Source: Unio delphinus (taxonomy: Eukaryota > Mollusca > Bivalvia > Unionida > Unionidae). From it: a DNA stretch of 64,000 bases. The notes beneath the pieces are model-generated. The model made no database searches. It had not been told where the DNA came from and saw nothing but the letters and a program-made list of their open reading frames with translations. The DNA is taken from contig JAQISU010000132.1 in the NCBI GenBank assembly GCA_029339505.1, positions 4,541,001 through 4,605,000 on the forward strand, read 5' to 3'. Position 1 is the first letter of the stretch. Every line of letters starts with the position of its first letter. A program made the translations under genes and the position numbers. Shown in pieces: positions 10,648 to 21,792 of this stretch.

Positions 10648-12840
10648 TTAATTAAATGGAACAACAGACTCACATAAATCGGTTAATGCACAACAAACAC
10701 AAACAATTTCATTAATCAGTGGATCTTGCCCTTCACTGGAAAGCAAAACATCGATTGGCAAAGTGTCTTGTAGAATTGTGTATTTGTTACGCACAAGTCC
10801 TATAACCCTTTCAACATGAATTCGCACATGAGCAGCTTTTCTAGTAGAGTCAAACTCTAATGGAGACAGCTGTTTTCTGCACTTGGTAAAAGATGGAATT
10901 TTTATCTCTGCACACTAGTACTTCACTTTCGACAATTTCAAATCCTCTGTCAGCAAGAATTAAATCACCTGGCAAAAGTTTATTTAAAATTCCACAATTT
11001 TCAGTGATTTTTATGTCACTCGATCGTCCACTCCATGCTTTTGACAAAAATGAAACTGTGCCTTGTGGTGCAACTCCGATTAAACATTTCACTGTATTAT
11101 GGTGTTTATAATTAGACCAGGATTCTGCTCTGGCTAAAAGGTTAGATGGCCTTTCAATGAAAATGTCAAAGCAATCAATAATGATGGCAACTTTAATTCC
11201 AAAATGTTTATGAAATTCCATGGGCATAGTCATGCACCGTTGCTCTCTATCTGGCCACAATATAAACCCCTTCATTTTTTCAGTCATGACATGTATAACA
11301 TTGATAAAAATTCTGGAGACAGTTGCCTTTGAAACATTGAATCTGTATGCCAAGTCCTGAACAGACAAATTTAGTCTTAAGCGCATTAGAACAAGAATAT
11401 ACGTTTCAAACTTGGACAAAGGGCTTCGGCTTCTCTCCGCAATAAATGGTTCCAATAAATTGAAACACTTTCATTAGTGTTATAAATCCAGGAAGACCTG
11501 TAAGGTACCTCACCTTTTCCTCTTTGCCCTCAAATGATTCGGGTGAATACGTGAAATCATTTAATTTTCTCTTTAGTTCTATATTTTCTGTTGTTTATAT
11601 TTGTAATTCAGTCCCAATGTTTTCCACTGTTACTTCTGGTTGCCCCTCGTCTTTTCTTGTAATAGCAGCATCAACCGGATGATCAAGCAATAATTTTGGA
11701 TTCTCAAGTTTCTTTAGTAATCTGAAGGGGTACCGTTGTGACTCATTGTTTTCATCTTGCATATTTTGATCGCTGAAGAGATTATGCAGATCATGTAGGG
11801 CTTCAGTAATAACATGCTCCTTCTTTTTAATGGCTTTTTGTTGCGTCCTGCTGTACCTGAAAAAATACCACAAAATATATATTCAATGAAGGGGATATAT
11901 GTTGATTGGGTACATACATGGAAATACTGAAATAAACATGCAATCTTTTATTTGAGTAAAGAGCGATTTGGTTACTGTTCTTCTCATGAAAGTTTTTTTA
12001 ATTGGACGTTCATGCATGCATGGTACTCTTTGCTGTACAGTACAGTCATGACCTGTGATGTTAAGATGCTGGGGAAATCATCTTACGAAAAAAAAGACAA
12101 AAACTTCACAAATAATGTAATTGCTTAGACTTCTACGTCTGTTTCATACGAGACATAAAAAAATTGAGGTGCATGTACATTTAGTGTTACTGCTTTGTAC
12201 ATGTAGGCTAGGTACACAAACATTTACATATATCTTAAGAGTGAATCTTGTCAAAAATAACCTTTTCATTGAATCCGTGCAATCTTCTGTTGTTGATTTC
12301 TTTGGATTTTCTTGTTTGAACTGTAGAGAAGGAGACCAGTCTTGATGAGAAACGTCATACAAGGCAGAGGGTTTCCCTGCAAATTAAATCATGTGCTCCT
12401 AAATATCATTGGGAATAAGGTGTTATGAAGAGGAAATAAATGCCATAGTTAATAAAATAAAACAATACAATAAATTTCAACGATCAGCCGTCCTGGTTGT
12501 CAATGAAATAACAAGGCGCTTCCACGTTTAGCTACACGTACCCCCACCCCCCTTTTTTCCTTTTCCACGAGTACAAACTCTATGTTAATGCAATAACACA
12601 AATTGTAATAAGTAAATTCTCTTACCTGTAATAAAATGATCAGAACACTTTTTAATATTGCGACGGTGTCCAGTCTTTCCTGCCGATTCATGCAATCCAT
12701 TCCTCTCGTCGCTTCGTGGATAATGTTTTTGTCTGTTCTCCCTGGTTTACAATAACCTTTGGGATTGCGCGGTATGATCTTTTAACTTGTCCTTTGTCTG
12801 CTCTATTGTGACATCCAAATATTACACACGTATTAACCAT
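10648..12840 (-). pseudogene. THAP-domain DDE_Tnp_4 transposase, three exons
   Basis: Exon 1 (12626-12840) starts MVNTCVIFGCHNRA, the first Cys pair of a THAP finger, and closes with CSDHF before a GTAAG donor. It has one internal TGA and one frameshift. Exon 2 (12262-12376) begins after a TTTGCAG acceptor, continues the THAP domain (DWSPSL), and ends AG|GTTATT. Exon 3 (10648-11856) follows a TTTTTTCAG acceptor in the right phase. It has a helical linker, then a helix-turn-helix (LSVQDLAYRFNVSKATVSRIF), and the DDE core: IIDCFDIFIERP, ILADRGFEI and HVERVIG. It has a TAA at about 11595, a frameshift near 11455 and another near 10890, and ends with a TAA (10648-10650). Splice sites and phases agree across both introns, so this is a real gene model now broken. 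Confidence 0.8.
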
Positions 12841-12982
12841 TTGTATTGTGACTGTACAGCTTCAGGCAATTTAAATATTCAGAATGACAACACAGGTATA
12901 AACATCAATAAGCTTGACCTACAAGATGTTGGATAACCTAATGACCTTTGTTTGCTGACGTCACGTGAAATCTATCTATTCT

Positions 12983-15346
12983 AATATATAATGTTGTAAT
13001 ATTTTTCCAACAAACATTTGAATTTAAGTCTAATACATAATTTATAATCCTAGTCAAATCTATATTTTTCATAAATTTAGAATTTTAATTTAATTTAGCA
13101 CAGAATATTTAATTTTAGTTCTTGATAGTGTTTGTTACAATTTTAGTCTAGCAATGAATTTTACTCTTAGTCTAATATAGCCGTATAGTTAAAATCATCA
13201 TAATATTTCTCCAATAAATAACGTGGATATTTCCAAAACGCTGCTAAATAAAGTATAATCTAGTACCTTTCAACAAAAAATAACAATATTCAAAATTCCC
13301 TAACAGCATTGAATATTACGCTGTTGTGTGATCTATTGTAAACAAGGGCGAGGAATGTCGCGTGCTATGACGTCACTAAGAAAGCTCCGCCTACTGGGAA
13401 AAGTGTATTACATGTACATTATTACACTTATCTAAATTTAGTAACAAGCCGCCATTACAGCCATTCCAGAATAATAATAACAACTAAAATTCACAACTGG
13501 CGAAAAAAATAACTTACTTGAAAAAACTTATGTGACTCTGTTTCATAATCTTGGATATTTCAGTAATTAAAATCCAATTTTTCTCACACCAAATTTGAGA
13601 AATTACAAAATTTTAGTGTTCCTAGTTATGACAATAAAAACGAGCGTTATGGGTGTTAAAATTAAAACAGAAACCCGTAATCAAGAAAAAAATATTCAAC
13701 TATGAGATGCATTATATATTCTTTACACCAATATATATTATATACACCAATATATATTCTATACACCAATTTAGTCAATTCTATACACCAATATATATTC
13801 TATACACCAATTTTCAATTTATTTTTAAAAAAAACACAACTAGTGATCGTTATTGTAAAAACATCTTACTATCTTTATTTAAAAAAGAAACCAAATATTT
13901 CTTGACTGTTAAACTATCTAAACATGTTTTTTTAACATTTGCTATTTAATAACAGTTAAATATATAGGACAGTTTGTCATCATCATTCAAAAACTGCAAG
14001 AATAAAGTAAGAGAAAACACAATGATGTTGGTTGTAGAGCATCTAAGTAAAAACCTAAAGCACAGAACCCGGTAGCATGAATTTCGTTATGGATGTTATG
14101 TTACTAACATATTTTTTTAAAATTTTTCTGAAAACTAAAAGAATTTGACAAAATAGCATTAAAGACTATTTAATTGAACTTAATATTGACATTATTGAAC
14201 AAATTATCGAAATCTTGCATACAACCTTACAATCTCTTTTTTGTTATGGAGTTTACACACATACAACAATTTCAAGCATATTTATCAAAAGCCCTTGAAA
14301 TTTTTTCTATTTCCTTCTGTGGGACTTTCATGGATCTTCTGGTTTATCCAACTGGCACAGGACTGTCTATAATTCGCGCAAACAGTGAAAATTTAAATAT
14401 TGGCGTTATGTATGTTAACATCTTAAATGCGACAATACAACTAGCCAGCTAAATCAACTTTAAAGACCTAACAATTTTTAGGTAAAAAAAAATCGTTTTT
14501 TACACCAAAATTCTCTATTGAGATGTGTTTGTCTTATATTTAATAACATCCAATGTTATATTACTGCTTAGTCTAAAATTTGTTATGGATGTTAACTATC
14601 GATATACGACATACGTATAATAAAAATTTATAAAAGGCACGAACTTCAAGAAACTTGCCATTCCTGCCAATGAAAGTGGAACATATTTTGTATGAAATGA
14701 GCCCATAATATGAACGCTATTATAAGTTGTATAGTAAAACCGGAATGGTTAGTTTTGATTACAAGAACGCGACATTATCGAAATGGTTGTTTTGGCACTT
14801 TTTTGGAGTGATCCACATGCGAAAGAATGACTTTATATGTGTACAAGTACATCTCTTTTTTAAAAAAATACTTTTTTTGTTGAAAATCTCTTAAAAAGTT
14901 GTGGGTACGACGATTTTTAGAAAGTTGCAATAACGGCGACAGTTTAAATACGAAATCGTAATCTTTATTTTGGAATCACTGCATTAATAAAGTCTATAGC
15001 AACTGAAAAACATCGTGTCAAAGTTTTCTGGCTACAACTAAGATTTACATCAGTAAAAAATTGACTTTGGTATAACTCTATTAAAATACTTCATTATTAA
15101 TTTTTTTTAAAATAAATAGTATTTAAAATCAATCCACAAAGACGACGACGTTGACATAAAATAAAAATGTAATAATTTCTTAAACTTTGAATTAATTTAA
15201 TTTAGTTATTCGATTTTATTTGACATCTTTAAAACTTTTTCAACTTAAAAATAAATATTTATAATTCATTTGTGTTGAATCTATATTATTTAAATAAATG
15301 AAGTATGTAGTTTTCGTTGTGGAAAATGTAAAATAAATAGAATTAC
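12983..15346. other. AT-rich intergenic/intronic DNA
   Basis: No supportable gene. It holds a diverged repeat (13026-13095), a CRE-like TGACGTCA at about 13370 in a short GC-richer patch, the tandem repeat at 13722-13815, and several short ORFs with no protein-like composition. Confidence 0.5.
13722..13815. repeat. Tandem repeat, TATACACCAATATATATTC unit
   Basis: About five imperfect copies of a 16-20 bp AT-rich unit built on TATACACCAAT. The overlapping ORFs here are only the translation of the repeat. Confidence 0.8.
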
Positions 15347-16102
15347 CTGGTTGATGTAAATACTCCATTTTGTAAATATTTATCACATTACTGTCCCAGC
15401 TTGTGGTGTAAAGTAATCCATGCTGGTCATCATAGAAAATTCTATCCAGTCTTGGTGACACTGTGTGTATGGTCACTAGTTGACCGCTGTCTGTCAGCTG
15501 ATGAATTCTGTCAGAGTCACACACGTACACATAATCCCTGTCAGCCATTATTGACCCCGGTTCTTTTAATTCCTGGTGTCGATACAGAAACTTTTGTGTG
15601 TGTTTTAAAATATCATATGCATAAACTCCATTAGTAATGGAGTGATAAGTGTAACACGAGATGTACACGGTGTCATCTTTGACGGCCATTCGAGTCCGAT
15701 ACCCTTTACAGATGTCGTGAGTTGAGTCCAGACTTCCATCTGTAATCGATACAATTCCCCAACACGACATGTCGTATTTCTTACCGCTGACAACGAGTTT
15801 GTCTGATTTCCATTTTGCCAATGAATGACATGAATCAAATCCTGTCCTTAAAGTGTTGACCCATTTTACGTCATCTATCGATTTCAAAGATACGATTTCA
15901 ATCATACCGTTATCCAGACACAAAGCAACCTCTGTCCTGCTAATAAGACAGACATCCATGGAAATGAACTCCAGGCTGTGTGATGTAATTAGTTTACCGT
16001 CATGACAATTGTAAACATTTAGATTCATCTCATCCCAGTCTACGGTTATCAGTTTCTCATCCATCTTTACAATGCCATGGTAATACTTGAAGATACGACC
16101 GG
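15347..16102 (-). CDS. Internal exon of a beta-propeller (NHL/WD-like) host protein
   Basis: A 756-nt exon on the minus strand. It is preceded by a polypyrimidine tract and CAG acceptor (TTTTTTTGGTCCACAG) and followed by CAG|GTAATT. Its reading frame is fully open, entering with a two-base partial codon and leaving with one base, so the exon is symmetric. The protein shows repeated four-strand blades of the type VYNCHDGKLI, VALCLDNGMIEIVS, VYVCDSDRIHQLTDSGQL and LLYTTSWDSNVINIYK, spaced about 40 residues apart. Such C-terminal propellers are common in molluscan TRIM-like and NHL proteins. No upstream RING or B-box exon is in view. It differs from its viral neighbours in being undamaged. Copy B of the virus begins 426 bp upstream, probably in an intron. 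Confidence 0.7.
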
Positions 16103-16521
16103 CTGTGGACCAAAAAAATGATTTATATTAGGATACGGATTATACAGACATATAAAATTTTAGTAAACAATGCAAAATAAACGTAAATATATTTATATAC
16201 ATATTTCTGACCTAAAATAATATTCTATTCGTAATTTTACACAACACCAGCATTATCGTAATAGTCGTATTATTTGTACTATTATAGTTTATTCCACAAA
16301 ATCTCCAATTCATGTCACACGAAAGTATTTAAAACGAATTACGTAATTTTGTTTAGCTATGACGATGACCTGAATATTTACCGAGTTTAAGATTGGAAAA
16401 TTTAGCTATGATATGTAGAACGAACTATAGCAAATACATTCGAGTCAAAAATGATAAAACTTTACTGAGAATAAGGTAGGGCTAATAGAGTAGCTGTGGA
16501 CCAATTATTTATACAAACTAA
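16103..16521. other. Host spacer between propeller exon and copy B
   Basis: AT-rich sequence with no gene or repeat recognised. It carries the acceptor tract of the propeller exon at its left edge and the candidate target site at its right edge. Confidence 0.4.
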
Positions 16522-16527
16522 TTGAGG
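16522..16527. repeat. Candidate target-site duplication, left
   Basis: TTGAGG immediately before the AGCAGCAG terminus. It matches CTGAGG at 30235-30240 in five of six bases. Confidence 0.45.
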
Positions 16528-16542
16528 AGCAGCAGAGGGGGG

Positions 16543-17128
16543 GAATCATATATATTTACGGATGATGCGTTAAATATAATTAGAGAAATCAAAACAGACT
16601 CTGAATTTTCCAATTTTACTAAAGAAATTTTTTTAAAAAAAATAGAGATAGCTATTTAAAAGACGACGAGTCTAGAAAGTTTATAAAAGAAAAAAAAACC
16701 TGGGCAAATAAGGTGTTATGAACAAACCGCGGTAAAACTAAAATAACAAAAGAAATACGCGAAGATTATAATACTTTTCTAGCTATGGTAAAGGGAGTTA
16801 CACAACCACCACCAGGTTATACAGCAGACCCAATCCCCGTTGAAATACAAATAGTGGCAGAAGCTGATTCAAAAAAAGGTGGAACGGGTATCTCTAAAAA
16901 ACAGGTAGTGGTTTAAACGTCAGCTGTCCTGGTGATGTTCTTAGAGATATATCACGATTAGAAGTACTCGTAGGAGGGAAACGGGCAGGAAATAACTCAC
17001 CGGAAATAATTAATGAAGCAGCTGATATCTGCAGGAGGTTATTTCAAGGTGGTATCATGGATATTGCAGCATATCGAGAATTCATTAACGAATTAGCGGA
17101 AAATCATCATGGTTATTATAGTGATTAA
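16543..17128 (+). pseudogene. Viral structural protein, N-terminally truncated
   Basis: Homologue of the C-terminal half of copy A 809-1942. It opens directly against the terminal repeat with no start codon, lacks the coiled-coil half, and has a TAA and frameshift near 16655, a TGA near 16720 and a frameshift near 16905. The conserved end includes SCPGDVLRDISRLE and GGKRAGNNSPEIINEA and stops at a TAA (17126-17128). Function unknown. Its place first in the structural block suggests a virion protein. Confidence 0.6.
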
Positions 17129-17184
17129 ACTCGAAGAGTTTCCAATCGAACAACAATTCAACACCAGCATTTTTTTTTATAAGA

Positions 17185-17649
17185 ATGATCATACACTACA
17201 ACCATGATAAACCAGCAAGCGTGTATGTGGTAAACTCACGATTGCCAAAATACTGAGCATACTATGGAGATGGTCTCGGTGATACTATAATGGGATTATT
17301 TGCAAGAATGTCTCCAAAAGTAGCTCCGATAGCAAAACAACTAGCAATGAAAGCCATTGATGTTATTAAAGATAAGGGTATTAAGTTCGTTGGTGATCTT
17401 GCCTGGAAGGCGTTTCCAGCCGCGAAAGATAAATTAACAGCGTTAGTTCGACGGCGAAAGAAACCACAAATGACTTCACAGTCATCACCGTTACCATCTA
17501 CGGCAGTGATGCCTGCAAGTGTTAGTAAAATAATAAATAACGCAGTAGATGAAAAACTAGCATCATTGATGGCGACTAACGCCCAAGATAACATAACCGC
17601 AAATATGATAGCGGGAGGTGGCTTAAACAAACGTCAACGACGTCGGTAA
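17185..17649 (+). pseudogene. pVI/pX-like basic minor structural protein, copy B
   Basis: Reads from the ATG at 17185 through YYGDGLGDTIMGLF, a helical basic segment and VRRRKKP to the tail KRQRRR-TAA. The only break is one TGA (17254-17256). An ATG at 17290 gives an intact 119-codon ORF, but copy A shows that the coding region begins upstream. Composition and position resemble adenovirus-like core and minor capsid proteins of Polintons. The exact homology is uncertain. Confidence 0.6.
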
Positions 17650-17706
17650 AATTGAAAATCTTTAGATTTTCGCCTACAATTTAGACCAGCAGATATATAA
17701 TAAAAA

Positions 17707-19116
17707 ATGTTCAAACGGGTAATTGATAGCGCATTTGATATGGATGCCCTAGTACATAAAGATTATTATGTACGTGATTATCAATTTTATTCTTAACACG
17801 CAGTGCAAACTGATCTTAGATCACGAATTGAACTTCAAGTTCATGATACCAGTAAATACGTTTTGCCATGTGAAGCTTTTATTGAAATCGAAGGTGAACT
17901 TCTACAAGCAGATGATACACCATACGCAGATAACCCAACTATCCGAGTTGTTTTTATTAACAACTGGATTATGGCGTAATTTGAAAGTGCAAGATATCTC
18001 GATGATGGAAGAGAAATCGAATCTATTGAGCGTGAAGTTGATATTGCTACGGCAATAATCGGGTTAGCAAGATATTCCGATGACTATACAAGACCTGCAG
18101 GTCCGTCTATGATGTTCGCGAAGGATATTACTGATAACGCCGAACACGTCCAGTATTCTAGAGTAAAAGCAACACAAGCTACTGCAGTTAATCCAGCACC
18201 AGCCGGGTATGTAAGACCAGCTACTGATTTTGATATCATAAATAATATTCCTAATTACAACCTAGGATTTGCAACACGAGTAGCAACGTTGCAGGGACAA
18301 CATCGACGGTTTTCATGTGCGATTTCGTTGCATCACATATTTGGATTTTGCAGAAACGTCAGAAATGTTATCTATGGAGCAAAGCATACGGTAGCATTAG
18401 TGAGAAAGGGTACTGATGATAATACAATCTTACGCGGTGCTGGAGTTGCCGCCGGTAAAGTCGTTTTATCAAAACTATCACTATGGATGCCAGTGTTGAC
18501 CCCCTCGCTGTCAACAGAAGGACGATTACTATCATTTATGGATCAAGGAGGAAAGTCATTGTTGAGTTGGTTATCATTGTCCACAGATACGATAGATTCT
18601 AATATTGATGGTACACTTACATGGCATCTAGCATCAAAACAAGGTATTTCAGCTCCACGTCACATATTTGTTGCGCTACAGAATACTGCGCGATTAAATA
18701 ATCAAGAACGTTCCCATATGATATTTGATCAAATTGGATGTAATAAAGTCTCGCTGAGAATAAACGGACAGCAAGAAGCATCCGAGGATATACAAGTTGA
18801 CTATAACAACAATTATATTGCACGCGCATATCATCGGTTGTTGTCGTATATGGGACGCTATCAAAATGTCGATACCGGTCTACACATATTACAGTTGGAT
18901 TTTAACAATCGGTATCCGATTTATTACATTTCGCTTGAACATCTCGATTTAACAAGGCAATCCGTCGTTGATATACACTTTCGAGCTCGTGTAACCCGTC
19001 CTGGTGGTATTGCTAATTATAGAGCAGTTGCTGTCATTCTCAGTGATAAATCAATGCTACTCGAAGGTGTTGGTGGACAAATGAGAATCATTGATGCGCC
19101 AGTGGAAAATCTTTGA
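17707..19116 (+). pseudogene. Candidate major capsid protein
   Basis: A 470-codon frame from the ATG at 17707 to a TGA (19114-19116) with no frameshift but two in-frame TAA codons (17794-17796 and 17977-17979). The part after 18109 is fully open (335 codons). It is the largest protein of the structural block, rich in beta-strand-like alternation, with segments LDDGREIESIE, HIFGFCRNVRNVIYGAKH and YISLEHLDLTRQSVVDIHFRARV. It precedes the protease, as capsid genes do in this lineage. Related uncharacterised proteins are common in invertebrate Polinton-type elements. A double jelly-roll fold is the expectation, not something shown by the sequence. It is absent from copy A within this window. Confidence 0.6.
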
Positions 19117-19157
19117 GTGAAAACTCTATAGCAATTAGATCAATCTGTGTTTGTATA

Positions 19158-19933
19158 ATGTCGTATAGTAATATCAATGTCTCGTTGACACCTGGTCAGT
19201 TAAAAAAATTACAATCCAAATCAGCTAAGCAATGTGGAACCACAATAACGCTGAAACCTAATCCAATGAATGGCGGGGCAAATAAATTATCACTGACAAC
19301 TCGTCAAGTTAAACATTTCAATGACGCACTTGTAGCATAAAAAAGCGTTCAGATTACTCTTTCTGCAACTGCGATTAAAACATGATAAAAACCGGTGATA
19401 TATTCCCGGTATTAGCTGAAATTTCAGCGTTGATTGCAGCGGCATCCCTAGCGGTGGTGAAGGCGGCAGCGTTAGGGGCTGTTGGTACCGCGGCAGGAAT
19501 GTCACTTAAGAAAGCAGCGGGAAAGGGGTATTAAAAAGGGAAATGGTCTAAGACTGCCAGGAACTCCACACACGTGGTACAAGGGAAGCGGCTTGAGAAT
19601 CCCAGGAACGGTTTACTAGTTGAAAATTCTACAAATTTTTCACCAATGTCTAGTTTTGATTTACTCGATGCCGCTGAAAAACTCGCGATTAAAATCTTCA
19701 GAGGTGTTTTTATGAAAGATCAGTTACCGGCACAACCCAACGATGTTGAAACCGGTATTATTAATCTAGATAACAGCACCGGACCTGTAACACACTGGAT
19801 TGCATACGCGATTGATCCACGTGGGATTATTTATTATGACTCATATTGATTAGCGCCTCCGAAGGAATTTATGCATTATATAAACAATTTAAAACACCTC
19901 GTTGATATTCTACGTTACCAACACAAACGATGA
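19158..19933 (+). pseudogene. pX-like segment plus adenain-like cysteine protease
   Basis: The N-terminal part (from the ATG at 19158) is a short Thr/Lys-rich region (VSLTPGQLKKLQ) followed, after a frameshift at about 19380, by a hydrophobic Ala-rich stretch (19382-19500). After a TAA near 19532 comes a C48/adenain-like protease domain: a FRGVFMKDQLP region, then THWIAYAI with the presumed catalytic His (about 19795) and YYDSY with the acidic partner (about 19835). A TGA (19847-19849) follows. The downstream Gln and nucleophile Cys motifs expected in this family are not seen before the stop at 19931-19933, so the active site is incomplete. Such proteases mature capsid precursors. Assignment rests on the His and Asp motifs and gene order. 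Confidence 0.65.
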
Positions 19934-20039
19934 TTGACCCACCAATATGTGGAAATGAAGTATTAAATGTTCTTGATGCTATTTCAAAGGAATCAAAGAT
20001 TCCTCAATCAAAACCACCTTATATAGTTGTGAATGAGTA

Positions 20040-20636
20040 TACTAGCAGTCGCTGGATTTAAACAGAGAAAATATTTCTACAATAACAATAATTGACATTT
20101 GGGGACGATCTTTATCAGCGCTGAAGAAACCCGATACTGATGGAATTGAAATCAAGGGTGTTAAAAAACTAATCGAAGATGAAATAGCTGAAACGTTGAA
20201 CTTAGCAAGTGTTGATCCCGGTGAAATAGATATATTTCAAGATCGTCAGGGTAAATTGAAAACTAGTAATGTTTCTCTTGATGATATTTTAGTTAAACGA
20301 CGAGACGCAACAGAGAATACTATCGCGCTATTTTCCGATCAGGGTAAACTCAAACCGGGTGTAATTATTTCAACAATTACAGATAAAATTTTATCACTCG
20401 ATAACAATCATATATCTGTTACGAATTCATTAAAAACATTCAACGATAAATATGATGATAATTTAATTAAATTTAATGAACTTCAACAAGAGATCATTAA
20501 CAACATCGAAACTCCTTTAAATAACTTATTTGACGTTCCACGTGTGACCACACCTAAACTCACAGAGATAAAAAATTCTATGTTGGAATTTGCCGCATTT
20601 CAATCCCGATATGAGGAGCATATAAAACAATTCTGA
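20040..20636 (+). pseudogene. Fibre-like coiled-coil protein, N-terminal part
   Basis: An open frame from about 20040 (no clear ATG; the first Met is at 20196) to a TGA at 20634-20636. It contains a conserved head (IIDIWGRSLSALKKPD) and a helical shaft with heptad-like spacing, typical of trimeric attachment fibres. A small ORF at 19930-20061 in another frame may be the displaced N-terminus. The downstream segment 20640-21107 is probably the same gene after a frameshift. Fibre role is inferred from shape and position only. Confidence 0.45.
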
Positions 20637-20639
20637 ATT

Positions 20640-21107
20640 CTTCGTTAAAACATTATAGATAAATTTTTGGGAACCACATTCAACAAAATAGACATAAAAA
20701 TACCTGACATTAAGAAATCCATCGATGAGATGAAAACCTTCATAGAGGCAATCAAAACTGATTTTTCGAGGATGATAACAATCATTGAAAAAACAAAAAT
20801 TCTTAATGAGAGCACCAACAGCGTAGTATACACTATCTAACACGGATCATTGCAGTGCAAACCCACAAACAACAAATTAGATGTTACTGCAACCGTCAAG
20901 GGTATTTATCGATTAACAATAGTGGCGCCAATTCAATTTAATATATCATCCTCGAGTTTATCTGGAGTCAACAATACGATATCAACGATCGTCGAAAAGG
21001 ATACAACCGAACAATTCAAGATAGCATCCACTGATGAGAATTTGATTTGGATTTCAGTATCATGGTACGTGAAATTCGTAGCGGATTTGAGTAAACAACT
21101 TAATTGA
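20640..21107 (+). pseudogene. Fibre-like protein, C-terminal part
   Basis: Continues the helical shaft (LGTTFNKIDIKIPDIKKS and onward) to a TAA at about 20839, then in the same neighbourhood a beta-rich distal region (20850-21107), alternating hydrophobic and Ser/Thr residues, ending at a TGA. A distal receptor-binding head is the natural guess for a protein placed after a coiled-coil shaft. The sequence alone does not show this. Confidence 0.4.
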
Positions 21108-21132
21108 AATCGTAAATGGATTTGGAAATAAA

Positions 21133-21792
21133 ATGACAACGTCACAACAATATCGCTATGATCAGGTCAGAGAATTTCAAACTAAACTCAAAACACTCAC
21201 TGAACAGTATCAAACAAAAATAAAAAAATACCGACAAGGAATCACCGCAGTTGATGTTACCGTGTACTCGATGAGTGCTATTATCACCGGAGCTGGTATA
21301 ATATTATCCTCGGTGACAATGATTGCTCCGATAGCTGTTCCAATTTGTATATCAGCGGCGACAACAATCGCGGGAATAATTTCGATAATAACAAAAATAA
21401 TATCATCATGCAGCCAACGCAAACTGCAAGATTACTTAATTAAATTTCATCTTGTATCACCCGCGTACTCGCAATTATCCTCGATGATATCGTCGTCACT
21501 CGATGAGACATTAATATTAGATAGTGAGTTCTCAGCGATGGTAAGTATTTATGATTCCGCGATATCAAAATTAGAATTACAACATGAATATAATAGCAAT
21601 TACAACATCGCAGGAACTACTTCAACGACTAGTAAAAAATACCGAATCGATTCAACAAATAACGGAAAATACCACACCGGTGAAAACCAGCATTATCTCA
21701 ATAACATCAACGAATCCAGAATTCAGTGTGAATTTCCCTATTCGGATTCCCGTGAAGGAGATAGCGCTAGGATAACTACGAGTATACCATAG
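21133..21792 (+). pseudogene. Membrane-active structural protein with hydrophobic segment
   Basis: An ORF of 219 codons. The first 45 residues are charged and helical. Residues of about 50-95 are strongly hydrophobic and Gly/Ala/Ile-rich (two possible transmembrane helices). The following 70 residues are amphipathic. From about 21590 the frame overlaps the next gene and its composition turns low-complexity, so the real C-terminus is probably near 21600. Copy A keeps only the C-terminal part (1-184, minus). A membrane or capsid-interior role is inferred. Confidence 0.5.

Larger units (their letters stand above)
8396..12982. mobile_element. THAP/DDE_Tnp_4 DNA transposon with SWIM-YqaJ-PHD gene
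   Basis: Two convergent degenerate genes lie between short inverted sequences: ATAGATAGTTCTCATTGACGTCA on the left (about 8396-8417) and its near match read on the minus strand at about 12958-12982 (ATAGATAGATTTCACGTGACGTCA; both contain TGACGTCA). The plus-strand gene encodes a nuclease-like accessory protein. The minus-strand gene encodes a THAP zinc-finger transposase with a DDE core. The two genes together match a layout known from invertebrate PIF/Harbinger-IS5-like transposons. The ends are tentative and no target duplication was identified. Confidence 0.6.

Noticed and set aside
13026..13095. Direct repeat as long terminal repeat of the THAP transposon
   Set aside because: Direct orientation does not suit a DDE transposon, and similar TAGTCTAA-rich sequence recurs nearby (about 13145-13185), so it is more likely background repeat.
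14174..14452. 92-codon plus-strand ORF
   Set aside because: No domain, no splice or promoter context, AT-rich surroundings; not distinguishable from chance.
15401..15838. ORFs on the plus strand and in other frames of the propeller exon
   Set aside because: Shadows of the exon 15347-16102, which has the splice sites and blade motifs.
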